From Mangifera indica (lineage: Eukaryota; Streptophyta; Magnoliopsida; Sapindales; Anacardiaceae): a DNA stretch of 64,000 nucleotides. The position numbers and the translations under genes are program-made. The stretch is taken from positions 14,575,800 to 14,639,799 of the forward strand of contig NC_058151.1 of NCBI RefSeq assembly GCF_011075055.1, read 5' to 3'. The notes under the pieces were generated by a model. It did not search any database. It had not been told where the DNA came from and saw nothing but the letters and a program-made list of their open reading frames with translations. Of the stretch, positions 32,421-43,384 are shown piece after piece (the stretch's first letter is position 1; every line of letters starts with the position of its first letter).

Positions 32421-35400
32421 ATGGGTACTGAACTGGGCACTGCTGTGGTTTCTGGAGTTGCATCAAAAGTTGCAGAGTCGATGTTTGGTCAAATTCGACA
32501 GGAGATATCTTATGTGTTCAAACACAAGAGCTACATTGAGGACCTGAAGAAACAAGTTGAGAATTTGGCGTGTGCAAGAGAGAGGGTGGAACATTCTATT
32601 GATTATGCTAAAAAACAAGGGGAAGAGACTGAGAAAGATGTGGAGCAGTGGTTGATTAAAGTGAATGAGTTCAGTGAAAGAATAGAAAAATCCATCATTG
32701 AGAATGAAGAGAAAGAAAAGAAAAGGTGTTTCAAAGGGTTGTTTCCTAATTTGATGGCATGTTACCTATTCAATAAGAAAGCCGTGAAAGCAACAAAGGA
32801 TGTTGTTGATCTCATAGCAAAAGGTAACTTTAGTAGGGTTTCATATCGACTACAAGGGATGAATTCTGTATATGTTAGAGGCTATGAGGCATTTGATTCC
32901 AGAATGCCAATTATGGAGGAAATTTTGGAGGCATTGAAGGATGCTGACGTTAACATGATTGGGGTGTATGGGATGGCTGGTGTGGGCAAAACGACTTTGG
33001 TTAAAAAGGTAGCTTTGCAAGCCAAGGAACATAAGTTATTTGATGTGGTTATTATGGTTGAGGTAACAGAATCTCCAGACCCTAAAAAGATTCAAGGAGA
33101 AATTGCTGATCAATTGGGCCTTGTATTTCAAGAGGAGAGTGAGTCTGGAAGAGCGGGTCGATTACATAGTAGGTTGAAGAAAGAGAAGGGACGAGTCCTT
33201 GTAATATTGGATAATGTTTGGGCAAAACTTGACTTAGATGCCATTGGAATCCCTTTCGGTTATGATGAGAGAGGAGGCGCCTACCAAAAAGAACAGTGGA
33301 AAGGAGTAAATGAAGATTTGGAAAGTTCCCACAAAAATGAAGAGTGGAAAGGTGTAAATGGGGATCAGAGGCGATGCAAAATATTGCTAACATCTAGAAG
33401 TTGCGATGTTTTATGCAATGAGATGGATACTCAGAGAAAGATTTTAGTTGAAACTTTGACTAATAAAGAAGCAATGAATCTATTTGAGAGGATAGTGGGC
33501 TTATCAACAGAAATATCAGATTTCCATTCTATTTCAGTTGAGATAATTAAAAAATGTGCCGGTCTACCTCTTGCAATTATAACAATTGCAAATGCATTGA
33601 AGAATAAGAGTCTTTTTGTTTGGAAAGATGCCTTGGACCAGTTAAGAAGATCTAATCCAAGATGTGTTCCAAATATGGATGAAACTTTGTACTCTACTAT
33701 AGAGTTAAGTTACAAATTATTGAGAAGTGATGCAGCAAAATCATTATTTCTTCTTTGTGGTCTGTGTATGGTAGGTAATCGTGTACATGTTCATGATTTG
33801 TTGGGATACAGTATCGGTTCTGGTTTGTTTGGAGATTTTGATACATTGGAAAAAGCAAGGAATAGGTTCCATACATTGATCGATTATCTCAAAACTTCAT
33901 GTTTGTTGGACAGTGACTCTACAGATTGGATTAAGATGCATGACATTACTTTTGCTGTAGCTGTGTCAATTGCATCCTCACAAAAACTTATGTTTAATAT
34001 TCCAAATGTCACTGGATTGAAAGAGCTGCTGGAAGAGAATATCCCCAGAGATTCAATTGCTATATCTCTACTTTATAGAGATATTTATGAGCTTCCTGAA
34101 AGGTTAGAATGCCCGAAACTTGAGTTATTTTTGTTGTTTATGAAAGATCACTCTCTACAAATTCCAGAACTCTTTTTTGAAGGGATGAAAAAACTTAAAG
34201 TTCTTGACTTGACTGGAGTTTGTCTTCTGTCACTGCCCTCCTCACTCAGTTGCCTAACGAACCTGCGAACATTGTTTCTGGACAATTGCCTGTTGATAGA
34301 TGTAAGCATAATTGCAGAGTTGAAGAAACTAGAGATTCTTAGCTTTTTGAATTCTAGTTTGGAAAAGCTGCCTGCCGAAATTGGACAGTTGACTCGGCTA
34401 AGGGTGTTAGATTTGAGCAATTGTTCGAAGCTTAAAGTCATCACACCAAATGTTATAGCAAGCTTGTCCCGATTAGAAGAACTATATATGGGAAATAGCT
34501 TTGTCCAATGGGAGGTCAAAGGACTCAATAATCCAGGACGAAGCAATGCTAGTCTTGATGAGTTGAAGCATTTATCTCATCTAACCAATTTATATATTCA
34601 TATTCTGGATGCTCAGACTGTGCCATGGGACATATTCTCCGAGAAGTTGAAATGTTACAAAATATTCATGGGAGAGAAGTGGAGTTGGCCTGGTAAATAC
34701 GAAACTTCAAGAACATTCAAACTCAAGCTCAACAATTGTAATTATTTGGGGCCTGGGTTTAGGACTTTGTTGAAGACAACTGAAGACCTCTATCTTGATG
34801 AAATGAGTGGTGTTAGGAATGTTCTTTATGAACTGGATAGAGATGGTTTTCCACAATTAAAGCATCTCCATGTGCAAAACTGTCCAAAGATTCTTCATAT
34901 TATTCATCCAATAGAATGGAATTCTGCATGTATAAATGCATTTCCCATACTGGAAACATTGTTTCTTCATAATTTAATCAGCTTGGAGAGAATATGTCAT
35001 GGCCAGCTTATGGTGGAATCTTTTAGCAGATTAAAAACAATCAAAGTACGAGAATGTAATAGACTGAAGCATATCTTTTCATTCTCTATGGTGAAAAACC
35101 TTCAGCAGCTTCAAGAAATCGAAGTGATTGATTGCAAGAATCTGAAGGAGATTTTGTCTGAAGAAAGTGAAGACCATGTTGAACAAAATCAAAGGAATAG
35201 TAAGATTGAGTTCACTCAATTGCAGTCACTAAAACTACAACTCCTACCACAACTCAGAAGTTTTGGCTTCAACTTGAAGACATCTTTGATATCTCAGACA
35301 TCATTTGCTTCGTGTAAGGGATCTGAAGAAATCATTCCAGAGGATTTTATGGCACTTTTCAGTGAAAAGGTATGATTATATTTTATTTGGTTTATTTCAA

Positions 35401-37749
35401 TTTTTTTTGGTAAACAGTTGTAAGTTTGTGCGCAGGTGATGCTTCCAAGCTTGGAGAACTTGACATTATCCACAGTTAACATTAAAAACATATGGCTCAA
35501 TCAACTTCTATTATTCTCTTCTTGCGTCCAGACTTTAAAAAGCTTGATTGTGGAGGGATGTAATAGTCTCAAATTTCTGTTTTCAACTTCTATGGCTAAA
35601 TATCTTATGCAACTTCACAACCTTGAGATTCGCAACTGTATGTCAATGGAAGCAGTAATCAAAACTGAAGGATTAGGAAGAGAAGAAGATATAACTAAGA
35701 TAACTTTTCCTAAACTATTCTACTTGGAGCTCAAGGATCTGCCAAAATGCATGAGATTTGGGGCTGGAGAATTTCTTGAATTCCCTTCCTTGGAAGCACT
35801 TCACATTCAGAGTTGTCCCAATTTGAAGACATTCTTCTCCAGTTCCCCATTTGTAGACTTATCGGAGAACCGTCCTACTGATATGCATCCCCTCTTTGAT
35901 GAAAAGGTAAAAATTTTAACTCATTCTGTTCATGGGATCTCTGTTTTATGTAAGATGTCAAAGTCTCTTTCTTGTGTTTTCATTTTCTATTGGGTCCTCA
36001 AGACACTTATGTTTTTAACTATTCTACTTTGATATCTTTCTCTTTTTCACCTTTGAAATGTACTGCAGGTTGCATTTCCTAACTTGGAGACAATGATACT
36101 TTCTCACTTGGATAACTTGCAAATGATATGGTACAAACAACTCCATGGAGATTCCTTTTGCAAACTGAAAGTAGTGAGAGTTGAATTCTGTGAAACGTTA
36201 ACGACCCTTGTTCCATCTTATACTCTCAGCAGACTATCAAGTGTTGAGTATTTGAAAATCACTAATTGTGCTTCAGTAGAACAGGTCTTTGAAGTTCAAG
36301 GATTCAACATTGTATCACCTTTGCAGTTGAAACAATTGCTAATACATCAACTACCAAAATTAAGGCTCATATGGCATAAGAATCCGCAACAACTTCTTTC
36401 CTTTCAAAATCTAGAAACATTAAGTGTTGTTGAATGTTGGAGTCTGAAAAGTCTCTTTCCAGTTTCTGTAGCTTCCACTCTTATGCAACTTAAACACCTG
36501 GAGATAACCTCTTGTGGGTTGGAGGAAATCGTTGTTGAGGAGAAAGTAGCAAGTGTACCTAGATTTGTGTTTCCTCAACTTACCTTCCTGCTACTTGAAA
36601 ACTTACCAAAACTTAAAAGCTTCTTTCCAGGGCTGCATACTGTAGATTGGCCAATGCTGAAAAGTTTGTTGGTCTTTCATTGTCATAAGATGCAGATATT
36701 TGCTTCAAATGGAAAGAGCCAACCTCAAATCCCAATTCATCAACCCTTGTTTTTGCCTGAAAAGGTATGAGGTCTCTTATTTAAGATTTTAATGGAATTA
36801 GCATGAGATTCGTACAACAATGTATCTTTTTTTTATTGTCTTACTGATTGGCTTTCAGATCATTCCCAATTTGGAGAGAATGTCTTTAAGCAGCTGTGAC
36901 ATTAAATTGATGAGTCTTGGCCATTTCCCAGTAAAGATGTTCCCGAAAGTTAAAGTTCTTGATGTGGTTTGCTTTCATGAGGAATCAGCTGAATTTCCGT
37001 TTGATTTCCTTCAAAAGTTCTACAGTCTGGAGAAACTGATTTTGTACAATAGTAATTTTGAAGAGTTACTCCCATATGAAGGAGTTAATAAGGAGAAACA
37101 TGATATGGAATTCATGCCAGTAAGAAGCTTAAGGCTGGATCTTCTTCCCCACTTAAGGCAAATATGGAAACTAAATTCTGCAGTGGTTACATTTGTTGAT
37201 CATAATCTTCAGTCTCTGGAAGTTTGGAGGTGTCATCATTTGACATGCTTATTGCCATGCTCAGGATCTCTGAAAAATCTTACCACTCTGGATGTATGGT
37301 GTTGCAATGGATTAGCAAACATATTAGCATGTTCTGCAGCCAAAACTCTAGTTCAACTCACAACGTTGAGGATACGTGAATGCAATTTAGTGACAGAGAT
37401 AATAGCTAATGAGGTAGGCAACACAGAGGACGAGATTGTTTTCTGTCAGTTGAAAATTTTGGAGCTTTCTTGTCTACCACGCCTCTCTTGCTTTTGCTCT
37501 GCGGATTATGCCTTCCAGTTCCCGTGTTTGGAAGAAGTAATTATGAAACAATGCCCAGAATTGAAGACATTTTCCGAAAGAGTTGTGAGCACGCCGAGGC
37601 TGAAGAGAGTTCAGCTAATTAAACAAACGGATCAAGGATATTTTTGGAAGGATGACCTCAATTCTACCATCCAACATTTATTTACAGATATGGTACTATC
37701 TGATTTACAGCTTTCCATGATGTTTCAGCATTTAGTAAAATTATACTGA
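32421..37749 (+). CDS. CC-NB-LRR disease resistance protein (RPS2/RPS5, At4g27190-like), 1668 aa, four exons
   Basis: An intracellular immune receptor. Exons: 32421-35369, 35436-35906, 36069-36764 and 36859-37749; all introns are phase 0 with GT-AG borders. The start MGTELGTAVVSG at 32421 fits the family better than the upstream in-frame ATG at 32361. A coiled-coil N-terminus (about 1-165) precedes the NB-ARC: P-loop GMAGVGKTT at 183-191, kinase-2 VLVILDNVW near 260, RNBS-B KILLTSR, GLPL near 381 and MHD near 505. These residues are intact, so the switch should be functional. Leucine-rich repeats follow from about 570. Exons 2, 3 and 4 each start with a similar unit (MLPSLENLTLS, AFPNLETMILS, IIPNLERMSLS), which suggests exon duplication. 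The NB-ARC has a roughly 30-residue insert with a repeated WKGVN motif (nt about 33290-33365). No other NLR lies in the window. Confidence 0.93.
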
Positions 37750-39230
37750 CAGAATAATCACATACTAAGCTTGCCTGCTTTTGGTTGAATTAATCTCATG
37801 GTAGGCCAGACTGATATCTTGATTTGTTCATAAATTATTCTCTGGCCATATTTGTTTCTGTACAAGAACTTAGTTCTGTTACTTAGCTTCTGCCAGTCTG
37901 TTTCATCAATTGGGTAATAACTAACACAATCTTCTTTGGTCAGCAGGTTCAAATCCGTAACTTAGAATATTTGGAATTGTCTGAATTTCCACTCGAAAGA
38001 AAAATGGAATGGCCAACTTCCAGTTGAACATCTTCTGCAATTTTAGTCACTGGTGGTGGACTGAGGGCTATGATCTCAGGTGCTGCTCTTGGCAATCTGC
38101 AGTGGTTCTAAATGATGCATTGTAATGTATAATGGCAGAGTGATTTTTTTGGCTATTTCATAAAAGAGTTGAGAAATTAAGGCAAGGCATTTGATTTTAT
38201 GTTGATTTTGCTTTCAATTTTATATGTTAATTCTGTGTTGTGATATTAGCTGTATGTTCATTGAGATTGTGAATCTGGTAGCTTAGGGCTTGTAACAATT
38301 CTAGTAAATCCCAACAAAGCATAAAAGAGATATTGTATATGTATGGTCATCTCAGATGGTTTGGGGATATTGTCTAAATAATTTGTGGGTTGATCATCCA
38401 AAAAATAAGTTGTCAAGCAAATCATTCAATTTTAAAATAAAATTCTCAGTCTTTCTTCATGATTTCCAATTTGGTTGGTGTGCTGATCATAAAAATGACA
38501 TTTAGAATGATTAACATTTGTTCACTTCATCAACTAAATACATAAATCACAAAAATAATGTTTTTTCCAATAGAAATATGTTTTCAGCTGAAAACATGAT
38601 TTTGAGCAGAACTCTGTATGGAAAAATGTTAATCACTCAAACGTTCAAAGGTCATATTGTATTTGCTAGTGTGAAATTGAATATTCCAATCACTTTTATT
38701 CAAGACATTTTTTTTGTGAACCTTTGCCGACCAAGGAAAAGTATTCAACAGAAAATAATGAAAATTGATTTTGTTATAAAATATAAATTATCCAATAAGA
38801 TATATATATATATCTATTTTAAATAGATAAATAAATACATAATTAAGTATTATTTTATCGAACAAGATATTATATATGTCATCATATAATTAAATGTTAT
38901 TTTATTTTTAATTTAAAATTATCAAATCGTATAATAATATATATTAAATATGTATCTATTTGTGTATTAAAAAAGATTATATATAATTAAACCTGAATTA
39001 GAAGCTTCTTAAATCAACTACTACAATTAATTGGGATCCTGATTCCCAAATATTCAAACTTTTGCTTGGACCATTCTTCAATGTTATGAAATAAGGGTCA
39101 AACTCTTGTATTATAAAAACGAACGTTTATACCGGTGCTCACCAAATTATGTTCTTCTTAGGCTGCCCAAGTCTCCGGAGACTATGTAAAAGTAGGACTG
39201 GTCCTGCTGCCACACGGTTAACAGTGAGTT
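37750..39230. other. NLR 3' flank and AT-rich repeat
   Basis: The segment 38140-38215 shares about 55 bp of similarity with the 3' flank of the DUF716 gene (25217-25271). At about 38800-38960 lies a copy of the dispersed AT-rich repeat (TTATTTTATTTTTAATTTAA), also present at 2580-2780 and 14395-14470. No gene is supported. Confidence 0.4.
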
Positions 39231-39231
39231 C

Positions 39232-39240
39232 TATAAATAC
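39232..39240 (+). promoter_or_regulatory. TATA box of the matrix metalloproteinase gene
   Basis: TATAAATAC lies about 80 bp before the ATG at 39312, a usual spacing for a plant promoter with a short 5' leader. Confidence 0.65.
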
Positions 39241-39311
39241 ACATTGAAATCCGCCATACAACACAGACAATTAACAAGAGCTAATTTTCTCTTGCTCATC
39301 AATTTCCAACA

Positions 39312-40241
39312 ATGGCGTCAAAAGTTATTAGTTTTTTCTCATTTTCCCTCATTGCCCTTTATCTCCTCTCTCAATCAGCTTTGGCAGATTCCCATGGCAA
39401 TGGGCAATCACCATTTGGGTTCCTCAACCATCTGCAAGGTTGTCACAAAGGTGAAAAGGTCAAAGGTATCCAAGAGCTCAAGAAGTATTTGGAAAAGTTT
39501 GGTTACTTGAACTATAACAATACTTCTGCAAATCAAGATGATGATGATTTTGATGAATTATTAGAGTCTGCTCTCAAAACCTACCAGCTTAATTACAACC
39601 TAAATATTACTGGAGTCTTGGACGCCAAAACTGTGTCCCAAATGAGTTTGTCTCGATGCGCGTTGGCTGATATTGTCAATGGTTCAACTAGAATGCAGTC
39701 TGGCAAGAAAAGGGTCGACCACCATGGCTCTAGCCACTTCCACACTGTCTCTCACTTCACTTTTTTTGGAGGAAATCCTAAGTGGCCATCTACCAAGTAT
39801 CATCTTTCTTATGCATTTCTTGCGGGGACCAGAGTTGATGCAGTGACGCCTGTTGGAAGGGCCTTTGCAGCATGGGCTGCCAACACACATTTCACTTTCT
39901 CTTGGACAAGGAACATCAGTGAAGCAGATATCACGATTAGTTTTGAAAGTGGAGATCATGGAGATGGTTATCCTTTTGATGGTCCTGGTGCAACTCTTGC
40001 TCATGCATATGCCCCTACCGATGGGAGGTTTCATTATGATGCAGAAGAGAATTGGTCCGTGGGGGCATCACCTGGGGCATTTGACTTGGAGACTCTTGCT
40101 CTGCATGAAATTGGGCATCTTCTGGGACTCCATCATAGCTCTGTTGAGGGAGCTATCATGTTCCCTACTTTCTCAGCTGGAGAGACAAAGGGCTTGCATG
40201 AGGATGATATTCAAGGCATCAGGACTTTGTATAATGCTTGA
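39312..40241 (+). CDS. matrix metalloproteinase (matrixin, M10A), secreted, 309 aa
   Basis: A zinc endopeptidase of the apoplast, involved in plants in matrix remodelling, growth and defence. The gene is intronless, typical for plant MMPs. Residues 1-25 form a signal peptide. The propeptide contains a peptidoglycan-binding-like region (about 35-115) and a cysteine-switch motif SRCALAD with C116, a variant of the usual PRCGxxD. The catalytic domain has the zinc motif HEIGHLLGLHH (H265, E266, H269, H275) and the Met-turn M283. The protein ends at GIRTLYNA right after the catalytic domain, so it lacks the C-terminal GPI or membrane-anchor extension of many plant MMPs and should be soluble. A broken copy lies directly downstream. 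Confidence 0.93.
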   Translation: MASKVISFFSFSLIALYLLSQSALADSHGNGQSPFGFLNHLQGCHKGEKVKGIQELKKYLEKFGYLNYNNTSANQDDDDFDELLESALKTYQLNYNLNITGVLDAKTVSQMSLSRCALADIVNGSTRMQSGKKRVDHHGSSHFHTVSHFTFFGGNPKWPSTKYHLSYAFLAGTRVDAVTPVGRAFAAWAANTHFTFSWTRNISEADITISFESGDHGDGYPFDGPGATLAHAYAPTDGRFHYDAEENWSVGASPGAFDLETLALHEIGHLLGLHHSSVEGAIMFPTFSAGETKGLHEDDIQGIRTLYNA

Positions 40242-40519
40242 ATAAATATGATTTGATTTATTGCTTCTGTGTAAGGGATAGCTACTTCAAGTTGACGCAA
40301 AATAAATGAAGGACAAACATGTGTACACAATTTTGTAATGGAATTTTTCCTCATCTTTAAAGGATTCCAAATTTCCAATTTGGTTAGTTGGTTGGTATAT
40401 ACAAATATATCATACAACCATTCTCCGTAGTTTGATACCAAATGATTAGAATTTAGGAGAAGCATGCCCAACCCTAGACCAAAAATCTTTCCTTTTTAAC
40501 GTGGGGTCAAACTTGGGGG

Positions 40520-40938
40520 CCTAATTTCTTGGGACCCAAGCTGATGCCATGAAACCTGTTAAACGAGCTTTCGCAAAATGGGCTACAAATGCACATTTCA
40601 CATTGTCCCGCAGGCGTAACATCAGAAAAGCGGGCATCAAGATTAGTTTTGAGAGTGGTTAGGTGATCATGGAGATGGAAACATTTTTGGTAGCCCTGGT
40701 GGAACTCTGGTTCACGCATATCCCCCATCCGGTGGGAGGTTTCGTTGTGATGCAGACGAGAATTGGTCAGCGGGGGCATTTGACTTGTAGACTCTTGGAC
40801 TGCATGAAATTGGGCATCTTCTTGCACTTGGGCATGGTTCAGTTGAGGAGCTAGATCATGTACTGCTACTGGAATGAGTAAAGGGTTGCATGATCTTTAT
40901 GACATTTAAAGCATTAGGACTTCATATAACGCTTGAAG
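40520..40938 (+). pseudogene. truncated tandem copy of the matrix metalloproteinase gene
   Basis: DNA-level similarity to the catalytic domain of the preceding gene is clear: GATGCCATGAAACCTGTTAA corresponds to 39837 onward, TGGGCTACAAATGCACATTTC to 39874 onward, and GCATGAAATTGGGCATCTTC at 40801 to the zinc-binding region. The end ATTAGGACTTCATATAACGC matches the C-terminus. Signal peptide and propeptide are missing, and several frameshifts and stops interrupt the frame. Confidence 0.85.
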
Positions 40939-43384
40939 AGTACTGGAGGAATAACTGAGAATTGCAGTACCAGAATAAATTGCAGAGGAAACGGAGCAGC
41001 TCATTTTTTTGTTTATCATTTGAGGATCACTTAAACTAGTTTTTAGGACGAGGGAGATCCAATAGCACTTATTAAGCACAAGGTTTAAACAATTTGGAAC
41101 TCTTATTTTCGAAGACCCAAATGAGAGGAGTTTTTGCCTATTTACTCTCCCCGTTGAATTGATTCCAAAGGTTTAAAAAAGAGAGATCTCCATTGTACTA
41201 AATAGAATATAAATTCTTGATGTTTTCGTCATGTTATTTACATAAATTCATATATAGCTCAAAAGTCGGCCGTTGGATTAGTATTTCAGCTAGCAACCGA
41301 AAACACACGTCAGTGTGCTTAATTACAAAGAAAACGTACTAATATCATAATTAAGAATGAATAATAGTAGACTAACTGGACACTAATCCGAAAGATCTTT
41401 ACATATCAGGATTCAGGTCTCATAGCCAATTTGATTCTTCTATGGATTTGCACACTTGTATTACCATCCAATCTTCCGCGAAGGAAATAGGCCTTTAAGT
41501 GTTGGGCTTTCTAAATATCCATTAGTAGATGTCCAAAGTGTCGAGTGTGTTGGGCTCAATGATAATCATTATAATTATATAATAATATTTTTTTAATCAA
41601 TATATATTTGACTTTTAATGTTGACCTTTTTGGTTAGAGAGAACAATTGTTGAATTATTGACTCTTCTTGATTCAACCCGAATAAGGGTCTAATCTAACT
41701 GTTGTTAGTTAGGCATGAATCCAACAGGGTTTCAAGATAAAGGTTCTGCTTCATTCTGAGATGAGTAACAATTAAGCCATTAGAAAATCTAAGCCCTCCT
41801 CATAACATTAAACTGAGAAAAATTAGTTAATTCTTAAAAGTGGTGATATGAACGATGAAGTTGCAATTGCGGCGGTAAATATATTAAGGCAAATTGCTGT
41901 CGGTCACCTGCTTTGAAAGTGGAGGGATTGGAGAGTATTTGCATTATTAATATAGTGTCAATCATGTTACATGTATTAATGAGATCACCAATGAATTAAT
42001 TAATAAAGCCAGCCAACCATGCATCAAAATAATAGATAAATAAAAGGGCAGGTGAAAACCAGTTGACTTGGCTGAAACTTGTTTCATTGCATCAAAATGC
42101 TTTGGCAACATCAATGCATGCCTACAGTCATTGCAAAGCTCACAATACTCTAACTCTAACCCTAACCCTAATTACTTTTAAATTCATAATTACACTAATT
42201 ACAATTAAAATTAAGTTAGAATTACAGTACAAAATAAGATTCAAAAAAGTGTGTTTTAAGTTGGTTGAGTCGAGTGGAGTGTCTCACTTGTGTGGTTTTT
42301 CTTCCCCATTGGAGGGCAAACTATTTAAGTCTGATTCTGACATGTAGCCATTAATGTCAACAAAAAACCTGTATTCTGTTCTCTCTGTCTCTTCATTTTA
42401 AAATCCCAGTGGAAGATCGTCACCATCTTTACACTACGTAAACAATATAATATTCCTAGGTTTGGTACAATATGTGATGGCCAATGAACTGGCAACATCC
42501 TGGAGTTAGTTTTCTATTGCCATTCTTACACATATTTTATGAAAATATATGATCAGAAAAGTGTTTTGAGAATACATTTTTTTATGATGAAAATATTTTC
42601 TTTCTTTTTCTATCAACTGTCAAATTAATGTATGCTGTATCTTTCAGGCATTAAATATGATCAATTGTTGCCTTTGAATTAGATTTATAACCGAAACTTT
42701 TAATAGCAAGGCTACTTCTCGAAAGACGGGGGGGAAAATGGAGACACATACTGCTACATGGCCAATTCTCCAGCCTCTTTGATTGTGGTATTCCATTTTT
42801 GCACGTAAGTTATATGGTTTAATGAGATAACAACATTTGAAGCTATTAAAAGAGATGTTAATATACAGCTTTGTTTCATTTTCATATTAATAAGAATTAA
42901 TTTGGCAACATCATATGTTACATATATATATATAAAATCAGTAATTATATATGCACCTATACTTGCTCAAATTGTACTGCTCTAACGTATGTTATTTATA
43001 GATTAATTAAGTTGACAAAATCATGCATGGTAAAGACAAACTACATCAATTAAATAAACAGAAAGAATCAGGCCACCAGCTGCCAGCAATATTCAATCAA
43101 ATTGCTGATTGACCGGTAATTATTTCATTATTAAATTGAAACAAAGTAACATCCTTATGGCTATATATTCATATTAAATGAAGGCAGTTGCCGTGAGTTC
43201 AGGGATGAAGCGTTTTACATATTTTTTACAAGCTTTCTTTGCTCGACACTAGTCCTCTGTGACCTCCATATTTGGTTGCTCATCATCTCCACATGTGTCT
43301 TCACTTCTCTCTCTCTTTCTCTATTTTAGTGTTATAAGTATTACCAAGTTGACCCACGTTAAGCATCAGCCAAGTTTTCTAAGT
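40939..43384. other. intergenic region upstream of the first alcohol oxidase gene
   Basis: No gene is supported. Contains a short CTCTAACCCTAACCCTAA run at about 42152 and AT-rich segments. The distal part is the promoter region of the alcohol oxidase gene. Confidence 0.4.

Noticed and set aside
42139..42175. Telomere-like CTAACCCTAACCCTAA run
   Set aside because: Only two perfect CCCTAA units, not the plant heptamer CCCTAAA, and no array; chance or microsatellite-scale.
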